This document shows positions 22,910 through 32,480 of a stretch of 64,000 nt of DNA, one piece after another. The notes beneath the pieces are model-generated. The model was not told where the DNA came from, ran no database searches, and saw nothing but the letters and a program-made list of their open reading frames with translations. The DNA comes from Auxenochlorella pyrenoidosa (lineage: Eukaryota > Chlorophyta > Trebouxiophyceae > Chlorellales > Chlorellaceae). The stretch covers positions 1,239,698-1,303,697 of the forward strand of contig KQ482066.1 in the NCBI GenBank assembly GCA_001430745.1, read 5' to 3'. Numbering within the stretch: the first letter of the stretch is position 1; every line of letters starts with the position of its first letter. Made by a program: the position numbers and the translations under genes.

Positions 22910-25372
22910 TCACTTGGCCGTGGCCAGCGTCTTCCTGCCCAGGAAGGCCATTCCCAGGCAAAAGGCCAGCTCAAGGTACCCTGGGGGCGCCTGCACAGCG
23001 GCGCTGCTGCCAGCCACGCTGCCGATGGCGGTGCCGACCGCCAGGGTGGATGCCATGCGCCAGTCAACGTTGCCAAGCCTGCGCAGACGGGGTTGCGGGT
23101 GAGTGGGGGTTGGGGCCAGGGTTGGGGTGCGGGTCGGTGGGGGTGGGGGTACGGGTCATTCCGCCTGGCTTCCGGCAGTGTTTCAAGCATTTTGAGGGGA
23201 GGAGAGGAGCAGACCATGTTGGGAGTGAATGAACACGCGCCGGTGCTGATGCGACTCCGGCACCACAGCGCTGGGCAGGCATGCCACCACCAGGCAGCAA
23301 GCGCCTGGGCTTGGCGGTCGGGTTGGTGCCAGGCGCTGCCCCGATGCAGCCGCTGCTGCCAGCCGGCGACGCACCGGTGGTGCTGCGCTAGGGCCGCGCT
23401 GGCGGGCGGAATCATGGACAGCAGCGACGTGCCCAGTACTGTGGTCTGGGAGAAGGGCATGGTGAGGGCCAGCAGGGGCGTGACGATCAGGCCTCCGCCC
23501 ACCTGCGCCAGCATGGGAGTGCAGGAGGTTGGGGGCGCAGCAGCCGGGCGAGGGGCGGCGAGGAGCAGGCGGCAGCAAGCGGCAGGCACTGGACATGACG
23601 GGCAGCAGCGGGGGGAGGATCACAATGAGCTCAACCGCCTGCCTAGGCCGCCGCCGGCTTGGCCTCACCCCGAGGAGCCCGCTGGCCACGCCCGCCACCG
23701 CGCCCGTGGCCACCAGGGCTGCTGCTTTGGCAGGGCCGGGGAAGGTGAGCGCATCCAGAGCTGATGCGAGGCCTCCCGAGGTGCCTGCTCCATCTGATGT
23801 CGCCTTGCTGCCGCTGCCGCTGCCGCTGCCGCCGCTGCCGTTGCCGTTGCTGCTGCTGCTTGGCTCGGCAGCCGCCTGGCCGGTCTGGATGCTTGCTTTG
23901 CTGCCAGCCTCGGCCTCTGCATGCAGCAGGTAGGCCTGCAGCCAGGCGGGAAGGGGGGCGGCAGGCTGCAGTGGCACTCAGCATGCAGCGTGCAGGCACA
24001 CACTGCAGAGCACGAAGAGCAGACTGTGCTCGCACGTGGCACGCGCACCGGGACAGGCCCTGCATTCAAACACAACAATAAAATTAGCAAATTGCTTTCC
24101 GCCGTCTGGCACGCGCCGCCGCAGGCAGCCCCCCCCCCCCCCCCCCGGGCCCCCGGCCTGCCTTAAGCGGCACCAGCGGCGCGGCGGCCAGCAGAAAGTA
24201 TCCCAGGATGCGGCGCAGAGCAGTGCAGTCCAGCCGGCTCGTCAGGCGCGCCCCAAAGGGCGCGGTCAGCATGGCGGCAGGCGAGATGAGGGCGGCAGCA
24301 CCCAGATCCACGCAGCCCGCAGAGCTGTAGGTGTAGGCGCTGCTGATGGCGGTGGCCAGGACGGCTGCCAGCGATGTGCCCGACACGACCCTGAGGCGCA
24401 GGGAGATGCCAAGCAGGCAGGCGATGAGGCAGGCAGGCAGCCAGGGGGGCAGGCAGGCAGGCGTCGTTTCGTGCTGGACAGGGGACAGGCCCGAGCAGCG
24501 GAGAAGCGCTGCAGGGAGGCGGAAGCTGCTGCAGAGCGTGCAGCGGCGACGGGGGCAATCGGGCACCAACGCTGCCATGTGGGCGCAGAGCTGCTATTGC
24601 GGGCCCCTCCTCCATACCTCTGGGGGATGGTCTTGCATGCGCTGACGATGGTGGGCACGATGATCACTCCGCCGCCCACCCCGACGATGCTGCCAAAGAC
24701 GCCTGCGGGTTGGGGTGATGGGGAACGATGGGCGGTGAAGGAGAGTGGTTGGGGGGGTGGGCCCGGGGCGGGGGTTCCTCGGCGACGCATTTTGCCAGCC
24801 CGGGGTGTGGGGTGATGGGGAGCGATGGGCGTGAAGGTGGGGGGTGGGGGGTGGACCCGGGGGCGCGGGAGGAGGGGGGGAGGGGAGGGGGGCTAGCGCG
24901 CGTTCCGACAGCCCGGGGGTGGAGCATGGCGCAGAGAGGTCTGTCAAGGACAGCTCGGACTGACAGCGCAGGCTAAGCTCAGGGCATTCAGGGCGGGGAC
25001 TGCCCCATGCGACGTTCTTGGCCTGGCACCTGCCAGCGCCACCCCACCCCGCATGCCCTCACCGGCAAGCAGGCCCACAGGTCCTGCCATGCGCCGTGCC
25101 TTGCTCAGCGCCGCATCCTGCTGTCCCGCCCCGCCCGCTGTGGCCACCCAGCGGGCGGCCTGCAGCTGCTGTGCGCGGCTCAGCAGCCTCGCCGCCGATG
25201 CCGCCGCCACCGCTTGGCTGCTGGGGCTGCATGTGCTGCTGACCACACTGCTGGCACTGCCAAGGCTGGTCCTGGTGCGAAACTGCCCAAACGCGCCGGC
25301 AACGTCAGCTGGCGACAGCTGCGCTGCCAGCGCTGCACGCCGCCGTGCCAACTGGCCAAGGGCCGCCAGCAT
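22910..25372 (-). CDS. TauE/SafE-family membrane transporter, organelle-type N-terminus
   Basis: Six exons join in phase to 395 aa: 25372-25063, 24702-24618, 24390-24162, 23935-23669, 23502-23375 and 23078-22910. The N-terminal exon is rich in Ala/Arg/Ser without a membrane span (MLAALGQLARRRAALAAQLS) and could be an organelle presequence. The frame stays open to another ATG at 25483. The two half-repeats of the family are clear: GVFGSIVGVGGGVIIVPTIV and GLLGVGGGLIVTPLLAL. Further spans follow at SGTSLAAVLATAISSAYTYS, LGTSLLSMIPPASAALAQHH and LELAFCLGMAFLGRKTLATA. A Ser/Gly/Asn-rich loop (residues about 220-265) separates the halves. The family moves sulfite, sulfonates or related organic anions; the substrate cannot be told here. 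Exon 3 ends either at a GC donor (AAG|GCAGGC) or 12 bases earlier at GTGCCG, both in phase. Confidence 0.88.
24710..24880. repeat. two-copy G-rich tandem repeat in intron 1 of the TauE/SafE gene
   Basis: A segment beginning TTGGGGTGATGGGGAACGAT near 24710 recurs near 24807 as GTGGGGTGATGGGGAGCGAT, followed in both copies by a GGGCGTGAAGG-like and GGGCCCGGGG-like stretch. The unit is about 97 bases and has diverged. Confidence 0.7.
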
Positions 25373-25510
25373 CCGTCTCGCCGCCGACGATGCTCGGAAA
25401 TGTGCGCAGCTGGGCAAGGCTGGTACTGAGGAGGTCCGGGATGAGCCTAGCCGGGTGTCGCAAGTACTTCTTTGTTTCCTCACAGCACTTTGAGACCGCC
25501 GATGTGCGCG

Positions 25511-25919
25511 TCACTGCTGCTTGTTGCGCGCCGCCGCGTCCACGCTGCTCCACATGCTGCCCTTGCTGAACCCTCCGGCGGGGGCCTCCCGGGTGGAACG
25601 GTCTTGCAGGGGGACCTGTCGGCGCAGCAATGCATGGAGAGGTGGTTGAGTTGGGGTGAGGGTTGGCAACCACGTGAAGCCTGACACCAGTAGTGAGAAG
25701 GTAGCAGGCAAACAAAGCGAGACGAGAATAAGAAGCCTGCTTGCAAACAGATGGCCTCCAAACAGATGGAACGGGCCTGGCCTGTAGGTCCAGGGGCACC
25801 TTCTGCTGCACCTGCTCTCGCGCCACACTCACAATCACGATGGGGTAGGCAGCCAGGGCGATGAGGCCACAGATTCCAGCCACGGCGAGCGCACTCTTGA
25901 CGTTGGTGATAGGGGCCAT
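25511..25919 (-). CDS. 74-aa single-span membrane protein (SMIM20-like layout)
   Basis: Two exons join in phase: 25919-25800 and 25615-25511. Residues 1-9 are MAPITNVKS. A single span follows (ALAVAGICGLIALAAYPIVI), then a charged REQVQQK stretch and a soluble tail (TREAPAGGFSKGSMWSSVDA) ending in Lys/Gln. The layout resembles SMIM20/MITRAC7, a roughly 70-residue assembly factor for cytochrome oxidase: short N-terminus, one span ending in a YPI motif, and a Lys/Gln-rich juxtamembrane segment. The similarity is short and recalled from memory, so function is tentative. It is head to head with the eIF4A-like gene. The TauE/SafE gene lies directly downstream on the same strand. Confidence 0.6.
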
Positions 25920-26303
25920 ATGCCGCAAGGGCAGCTACAAGGTGTGGCAATAGCAGTGGCAGCGGTGGCGGCGGCAGCAGCGGCAGTCGGTTGGCAGTAG
26001 CTACAGGAGGCTGGAGGCTCGCCAAACACAATCGCAGCATCATACGGAACCCTTGAAGAGAACAGCATCAGGCAGGACGTGCGCTGCGCCAGGTTCTCGC
26101 ACTCTCGCTTGGCGCTCACCAAACTATTGGCAGGTGTGTTAAAAGTCGCCGCAGATTCGTGAAATTAAACCGCAAACGTGGCGTTGGGGCACCGGTATAT
26201 GCAGTGCCGACAAGGTAAACACCGCATGGGCCTCAGCACGCAATTCCCCTTGGATGCTTTATGCCTATTTAGCTTTCGACAGCCACGATCTGTGTCCACC
26301 GCA
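25920..26303. other. divergent promoter region
   Basis: This 384-base region lies between the divergent starts at 25919 (-) and 26304 (+). It has an AT-richer centre (about 26125-26170). No first RecA lobe or other helicase exon is present here, which matters for the reading of the next gene. Confidence 0.5.
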
Positions 26304-27577
26304 ATGGAGAGAGCCGGGCACCCTCTTCGCCAGTTCTATGTGGCGGTCTCCTCCGCAGAGAACAAGCTGGTGAGGTTCAGTGCGATGTGGGCAAACCACA
26401 TTGATCGGCGCAGCCTGCAAGACGATCGCTGCAGCGCTGCCGCCGCTTGCCGCTTCCCGCCAGGGCCCCTCGCTCGTTTCCCCTCCTCGCCAGGCCACTC
26501 TGCTTGACCTGCTGCGAGCGTTTGAGGCCAGCGCGCCGCTGTCGTTGGTGACATGTTGCGGGTGAGGCTGCCCAGATGGGGGACCCTTGCAATTAGTAAC
26601 CGCAGGGCATACTCAGCCCTGTGCAGCAGCCCCAGGCGGCGGCGGCAGACATCGCCACCCTGGCCTCCCTGCCTGCATCTGAGACACCCTTGCGCGCCCC
26701 TGCCGTGCATGCTGCACCTTGTAAGCACTCGGCGCCACCTCCTCCTGCTCTCCCTGCCCACAGGTCACGCGACAGCTTAGACTCGCTGGTCGCTGCCTCG
26801 GTGGGCGTGCCGCACTGCCGCGTCTGGGTGCTGGTGAGGCGTTGACCAGGCAGGGGCCAAGCGTGCAAGAACATCCATGATGGGGGCCGAGTGTTCTGCG
26901 TCTTATCCACGCACCGGCTGCTCACAGCTGTAGTGATCCAGGCCTACGGGCAAGCATGGGGTGGGGCGCCAGCACTGCCCAGGCTCCCTCCTGACGTGGG
27001 CATTCTAACCTCTTGCCTCTTACCCTCATCCTGCCCCCCGCCGCCGCCCCCCGNNNNNNNNNNNNNNNNNNNNNNNNNNNNNNNNNNNNNNNNNNNNNNN
27101 NNNNNNNNNNNNNNNNNNNNNNNNNNNNNNNNNNNNNNNNNNNNNNNNNNNNNNNNNNNNNNNNNNNNNNNNNNNNNNNNNNNNNNNNNNNNNNNNNNNN
27201 NNNNNNNNNNNNNNNNNNNNNNNNNNNNNNNNNNNNNNNNNNNNNNNNNNNNNNNNNNNNNNNNNNNNNNNNNNNNNNNNNNNNNNNNNNNNNNNNNNNN
27301 NNNNNNNNNNNNNNNNNNNNNNNNNNNNNNNNNNNNNNNNNNNNNNNNNNNNNNNNNNNNNNNNNNNNNNNNNNNNNNNNNNNNNNNNNNNNNNNNNNNN
27401 NNNNNNNNNNNNNNNNNNNNNNNNNNNNNNNNNNNNNNNNNNNNNNNNNNNNNNNNNNNNNNNNNNNNNNNNNNNNNNNNNNNNNNNNNNNNNNNNNCCC
27501 CCCTGCAGCATGCCGACCTCAGCGAACGAGAGGTAGAGGCAACGGTGCGGGACTACCTGGCAGTCAGCCGGGCAGCA

Positions 27578-27608
<31 letters not shown>

Positions 27609-29175
27609 CGGGCGAGGAGGCGCCGCAGCAGCAAGGGCAGGACGCAGCGGCAGCTGGCGGCGCGGAGGCATCCCCCGCCCAGACAGTCGTTGCTGTGAGT
27701 CCTGGCTGCGCAATGGTGTGCTTTTGAGTGTGGCAGGTTGCCTTGGCGGTGTGCCGACACATATCACCGTCTGCATGTCTGGCATGGACGTCAGCTGCCC
27801 TGGTCGCCGACCCTGTGGCCGTCGCTCGTGTTCCACACCCCGCTGCCGCTGCCTCCCCTGCTGTTGCCCGTGTGCGCCTGCGACCACCCAACCAACTGCT
27901 GCCTGCTGTCCTGGCTGGCTGCCCAGCTGGCGGCCCTGCTTTCACCACCTGCAAACCTCGAACCTGCCAGCGCACCCACCTTCTCCAGTGACTCAGCTTA
28001 TCAGCCCCTCACCCAGCTCACCTGACTGACCTTCACCCCCACCCCATCCCACCCCACTCCACCCCCAAACCCCCTCTTACCGAGCAGGGCTGACTGACCC
28101 CCTCCCTACCACCCCCCACCCCACCCGACCCCACCCCTCCTCTGACCGAGCAGGTGCTGGCCGCCACCGACGCCGGCCTGCGGGCCATCCCCAAGGAGCT
28201 GCTGCCGCTGAGCCCCACCCTGCTCGTCAGCTACGACCTGCCCACCCGCAAGGCGAGATGGGGGGTTGTAACTTGCGATGTGTGGGAGCCAGAAAGCCCT
28301 GATGCACCCAGCAAATGGGGAAGGTGGCGGGATGGGGCGAGGCGGGGCGCAGCCTTCTGGCCCGTCGGAAGCGCCTGCCGGCCTCTATGCCTGCCTGCCG
28401 CTGCATCCCATGCCCGGCCAGCCAGCCCGGGCAGCGCTGCTGGTTGGACGCGTCATGTCCCTGCGCCCCTCCCTCACTGGCCCAGCTGCGCCATCTCCCT
28501 GCACGCATGCTGCATGCTTCAGGCGCCCGCCCGCCTGCGCGACACTCCATGTCAACAATGTGGCTGGGGGGCTGCGACCTCCTGAGTCTGAGCATCAGAA
28601 TACCATGCCAGCCAGCCCACGTCGGCCCCCCCACCCACACACCCAACCCCACCCACCCACCCACACACACACGTAGGATGCGTACCTGCGGCGCGTGACG
28701 GGCGTGCTGGGCAGCCGCAGCAGCGCGGGGGGGCAGCGCATCGCGGTCCACTTTGCGGTGGCGGGCCAGCTGGAGGAGTTCCGACAGGTGGGGGGCACAG
28801 CGTGGGCACAGCGTGGAGGCAGCACGGGGTGCTGGGGTTTAGCTTGCCCTTGGGGGCACCCGGCGTGGGCAGCATGTTGCTGCCGCTCGCGTCGGGCCGG
28901 CTGCTGGTCCCATGGAGCGAGCCGCCCGTCCAGACATAGAGGGGTGCCCTGCGCAGGCGGCTGGAGCTGCCTGGGGTCGCCCTGGCCGCAGCGCGCGGTC
29001 GGATGCACGCAATGTGCGTGAGGCACTGGCATGTGGCAGGAGGGCCTGCCCGGACGGCCCACGTGGCGCCTGCCCCTAACCCACCCCTGCACCCGCCCTG
29101 CCCTGGCAGGTGGAGGAGTTTGCGGAGAAGCCGATTGAGCAGATGCCCGTTCATGTCAGCGACATCCTGGGCTGA
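26304..29175 (+). CDS. stand-alone degenerate RecA2 lobe of an eIF4A-type DEAD-box protein
   Basis: Seven exons join in phase to 221 aa: 26304-26369, 26494-26561, 26764-26833, 27509-27694, 28154-28252, 28677-28787 and 29110-29175. The chain aligns in order with the C-terminal half of eIF4A: RQFYVAVSSAENKLATLLDL (eIF4A RQFYVNVDKEEWKLDTL), VWVLHADLSEREVE (AMHGDMDQKERD), VLAATDAGLRAIP (TTDLLARGID), LLVSYDLPTRKDAYLRRVTG (INYDLPTNRENYIHRIG) and PIEQMPVHVSDI (IEEMPLNVADL). The ATP-binding first lobe is missing. Motif V has lost ARGxD. Motif VI HRIGRxGR has become RRVTGVLGSR, so the arginine finger is gone. A Gln/Ala insert (CAG tract 27580-27606) follows the HADL helix. It cannot be an active helicase; a partner-binding or regulatory role in translation or RNA processing is inference. 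The gap at 27054-27497 lies in an intron. Confidence 0.85.
27054..27497. other. assembly gap (N) in intron 3 of the eIF4A-like gene
   Basis: This is a run of N between two C-rich edges. The exons ending at 26833 and starting at 27509 join in phase and match eIF4A without a missing residue block (CRVWVL then HADLSE). The gap therefore probably holds only intron. Confidence 0.9.
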
Positions 29176-30302
29176 GCCCTACCCCGAACATCAGCAGCCT
29201 GGAATGCCCAGGGGAGAGCCTGCTGGTTTCCCGGCTGCCCCACCACCACCACGCTACACCGTGTCAGCAGAGCTGTCTGAGGCACTCACGGTGCACAGGG
29301 CACGGGAGGTGCTGCGCAAGGCGATGACCGCAGCTGCAAGACGTGCACCCCTGGTGACGCTCAGCCCCTGAACTGTGTTGTGCATGACGATGCAACCTCG
29401 CGACGCTGCCACTGCATGCTGGTGGGATCGTGCAAACGTCCGGTGCGGGCATGGATCAACTCACAGTTTGTCTCACTAGGAACAAGAATGACAGAATGGC
29501 TTGCGCGAGGTGGCAGGGTTGAGTTGAGAGCTGTGGAATCGACAGCTGGTAGGCACGGGTGAAGTGAATCGAGCAGAGTCGCAGGGGCGCAGCAGATGCA
29601 GTGCACGCTGCCCAAAAGGTGTGCGGTACCATTTATCCACGGGAGTAGGCGACCGGGTGGGTGTGATACAAAAGAGGTGTGGGCAAAAGGGCAAAGGCCC
29701 AGTCGCACCAGGCATAGAGACTCGGGGGGCGTCGGCGGCTGCATGCCGTCGTATCAGCAATTTGGGTGCCGCGTGTGCGCAGGTTGGTTTTTCGTTGCCA
29801 TAGCTGACTCGAGAATGAGAGAATGTACAGATGGCAGGCAGGAGGCAGGCGGCCCATGGGCTAGGAGCTAAGAGAAGGAGGGCAGCGGTGTATCGTTCAT
29901 TCAGGCAGGTGCAAGGGAAGGAGCAGGGACTGGACAAGGGGCGGGGCTGATCGAATTTTGGGGCACAACAGGCAACGCAGAATCGAGCTAGACATCAATC
30001 AGCGCAGAGGCACAACAGAGGGACTTTGGGTTTTGGGTGCGTGAAGGGCAGGCGCTGTCGCAGGGGCCGCTGTGCGGCGGGCGGGCAGCTGCCCTGCAGC
30101 GGGGCGCCTGCTGTGGGTCGGCACTGCGCTGCGCAGCGGAGTGACAACAGCAGGCACTTCCATTGCAGCAGCTGGCCTGACAAAAGGGCGGTTGTCGCGC
30201 CGCCAGCTGGCTGCCCAGCGTGTACTGCTATCGCCGCCAGCCGCCGTCAAGCAGCCTTTGCCAGGGGCGAGTGCTCAGGCAAGCGCCTGTGCAGCCGCGA
30301 CC
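29176..30302. other. convergent intergenic region
   Basis: This 1.1-kb region lies between the stops of the eIF4A-like gene (+) and the Ala/Glu-rich protein gene (-). No coding exon is supported. The open frames on both strands are unspliced and have no homology I recognise. Confidence 0.45.
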
Positions 30303-31854
30303 TCACTTGCGGCCCCAGGCCTTGGCTGCCTGCCGCTGCTGCGCAGAGGCGGGGGCAGAGGCGGCCTTCTTGCCGCCCGCAAGGGCCACAACCGCGCTGG
30401 CGGCGACCGTCACGACGGCGGCGGTGAGCAGGCCCTTGATCAGGCCAGAGCTGCGCTGCTGCGCTGCGGGGGCCTCGGCCTCGACCTCAGCCTTGGCCTC
30501 GGCCTGCAGGCAGGCGCAGGGAGCGGGGGCGATACAGGGTGTTATGCTTAGTGAGGGCGCGCTGCTGGATGCACAGGCGCCGACACATCAGTCTGCATCC
30601 ATGCAGGCCCACGCTCCACCGCCCTCTCCAGCCTCCTTCCTGCCCCGTCGCCGGACTCCAGGGCTCCACACCTCAGGACAGGGCGGCCCAGGGGCCACCT
30701 CTCCACCTGCAGAACTGCCTGTAAATTTGCCCTGCGATGCTGCGTCCGCCCCCAACCCCCCAACCCATCCTCGGCCTCACCTCGGGGGCGGCCAGGGCTG
30801 CCACGCTCTCCACCTCCTGAGCCGCCTCCTGCACCGTCTCCGTGGCGGGCGCCGGCTCCTCGTGGTCCGGAAGCGCAGCAGGGGCCGGCGCCTCGGGGGC
30901 CGCCCTGGGCTCCACAGCCTGTGCCGCGGGCTCCTCGGGCTCAGCCTCAGCCTCGGGCTCAGCAGGGGGGGCGGCGGCGGCGGCGGCCTTGGCCGCGGCG
31001 GCGGCCTGTTCCTCGGCAGCCCTGGCCTGCAGGGGCGGGGACGGGGCAGGGACCGGCGGTGGGGCAATGGCACGGAAGCTGCGGCGGCGCCGCTGAAAGT
31101 GTCTTGGCACGTGTGGACGAGAGAGGGGGGGTGTCCAGTGGGCCGGATGAGGGCAGATTCTGCGGGGTGCGGGACTGCGCGCCGCCCATACCGCCCTCGC
31201 AGCCATTCCCTGGCGGCTGGCCCGCTGCCCATTCGGCAGCCCGCGCAGCCGCGCCATCGCTGTGCCCCCTGCCTTTGGGCCTGGGGGTGTGGTTACTGGG
31301 CCCAGGGCCGGGCTGCTTGGCAGCCGTGGTGCCGCCGGGTGGCCCGGCGGGGGCGGCCGGCCAAGCAGCCCGCCGCTCGGCCTCCCCAGACGCAGGCACG
31401 GTGGCGCAGCCCTGCACCCACCTGCTCGGCGGCCTGCTGCTGTTGGGTGGGGCCCACAGAGGGGACCCGGATGAGGGAGGCAGCCGAGGAGGACTTTGAG
31501 AAGCCACCGTTGGCAGTCACGCCGGTGGGGCTGTTGCGCCCGGAGGCAGAGCCGCGGGGGGTCACCAGGCTCTGCAGCAGGAGGACGAGGGGGGAGGGCC
31601 GGTGGAAGAGTGGGCAGCAGGGGGGGGGTCCAGGGCGGTGGCGCAGCGGCGGCGCTCCGGTATCCCCAAGTATCGGGTGAGATTTGGCGGGCGACCGGGC
31701 GTTGTTAACTCGGCCGGGCGCCAGCGCCGCCGCACGGGCAGCGCACCTTGATCTTCTTGCCCATCTTGCGGAAGCTGCCAGCGCGCTTGGGCTTGTCGAG
31801 GGGGCCCTCCACGACCGACAGGTCCAGGGCAGGGAGGTTTTGCGGCTGGCTCAT
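30303..31854 (-). CDS. Ala/Glu/Pro-rich protein with C-terminal hydrophobic segment
   Basis: Four exons join in phase to 234 aa: 31854-31747, 31571-31422, 31026-30781 and 30503-30303. The N-terminal 36 residues contain a basic patch (KPKRAGSFRKMGKKIK). Residues 37-86 are Ser/Thr/Gly-rich. Residues 87-190 are extremely rich in Ala, Glu and Pro, with AAEEQAAAAAKAAAAAAPPA and repeated PEAEAEPEE. Near the C-terminus a hydrophobic segment (GLIKGLLTAAVVTVAASAVV) precedes a short basic tail. This is compatible with a tail-anchored or membrane-attached protein with a long extended linker. The family is not recognised. It shares a promoter region with the DUF760 gene. Confidence 0.75.
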
Positions 31855-32480
31855 GGTGGTGGGCTGGCGGCGGGAACGGCGGCAAGCCTGCGTCAGGGAG
31901 ACAGAGCGGTGCGTGGGAGGCCAGACAAACTTCACACGGCCTACAGTCCAGCGTGCCCACGAGGGCGCCCAACACGAGACTGGCGGCGCTGGAAGCACCG
32001 AGGCCCTGCAGGGAATTTTAACAATCGGTGTTGTCGTGTTCGAAAGCGCTCGCTGGCCCTTCTCTTGTTTGCTTCAAAGCTTTCAAAGGCCTGTTGGACC
32101 TTCCCAACCCGCTGCAAGCCCCCCAAGCGCGTCCTGCTATCTGCAGAGCGGGCACAATAGGTGGGTGGGTCCAGGCTCTGCAGAGCGCTCAACTCACCTC
32201 TGCTAAATGACAGTCAGCAGGCTAGGTCCCCACTAGACGAATAGACACTCGCACAAGCGGCCAGCCAAAAGGGTGCCTGCTGGCCCTGCTGTGCAGCCCA
32301 CTTCTGCTGCGGGTTCCTGGCGCTAGCAAGCGACCCCCGCAGCAATCCCGAAAGCGCGGGCAGGGCCAGCGGCCCGCCAGAAGCACGCCACGCCCCCCGC
32401 CGGCGCGCCCTCCCCGCCTGGGCAGCGTCGCGGCCCGGCATCCGACCCCATAATCTCTGAACGTCTGCCAGGCCTGCGAC
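31855..32480. other. divergent promoter region
   Basis: This 626-base region lies between the starts at 31854 (-) and 32481 (+). An AT-richer block at about 32015-32090 could mark the promoter centre. No exon is supported. Confidence 0.45.

Noticed and set aside
26891..28029. Open frames of 244-338 codons across 27-28 kb
   Set aside because: They span the second N gap. Only the 27509-27694 part fits a spliced, conserved protein.
30220..31680. 486-codon plus-strand open frame opposite the Ala/Glu-rich gene
   Set aside because: It is a GC-rich shadow. The minus-strand exons have ATG, splice sites and phase.
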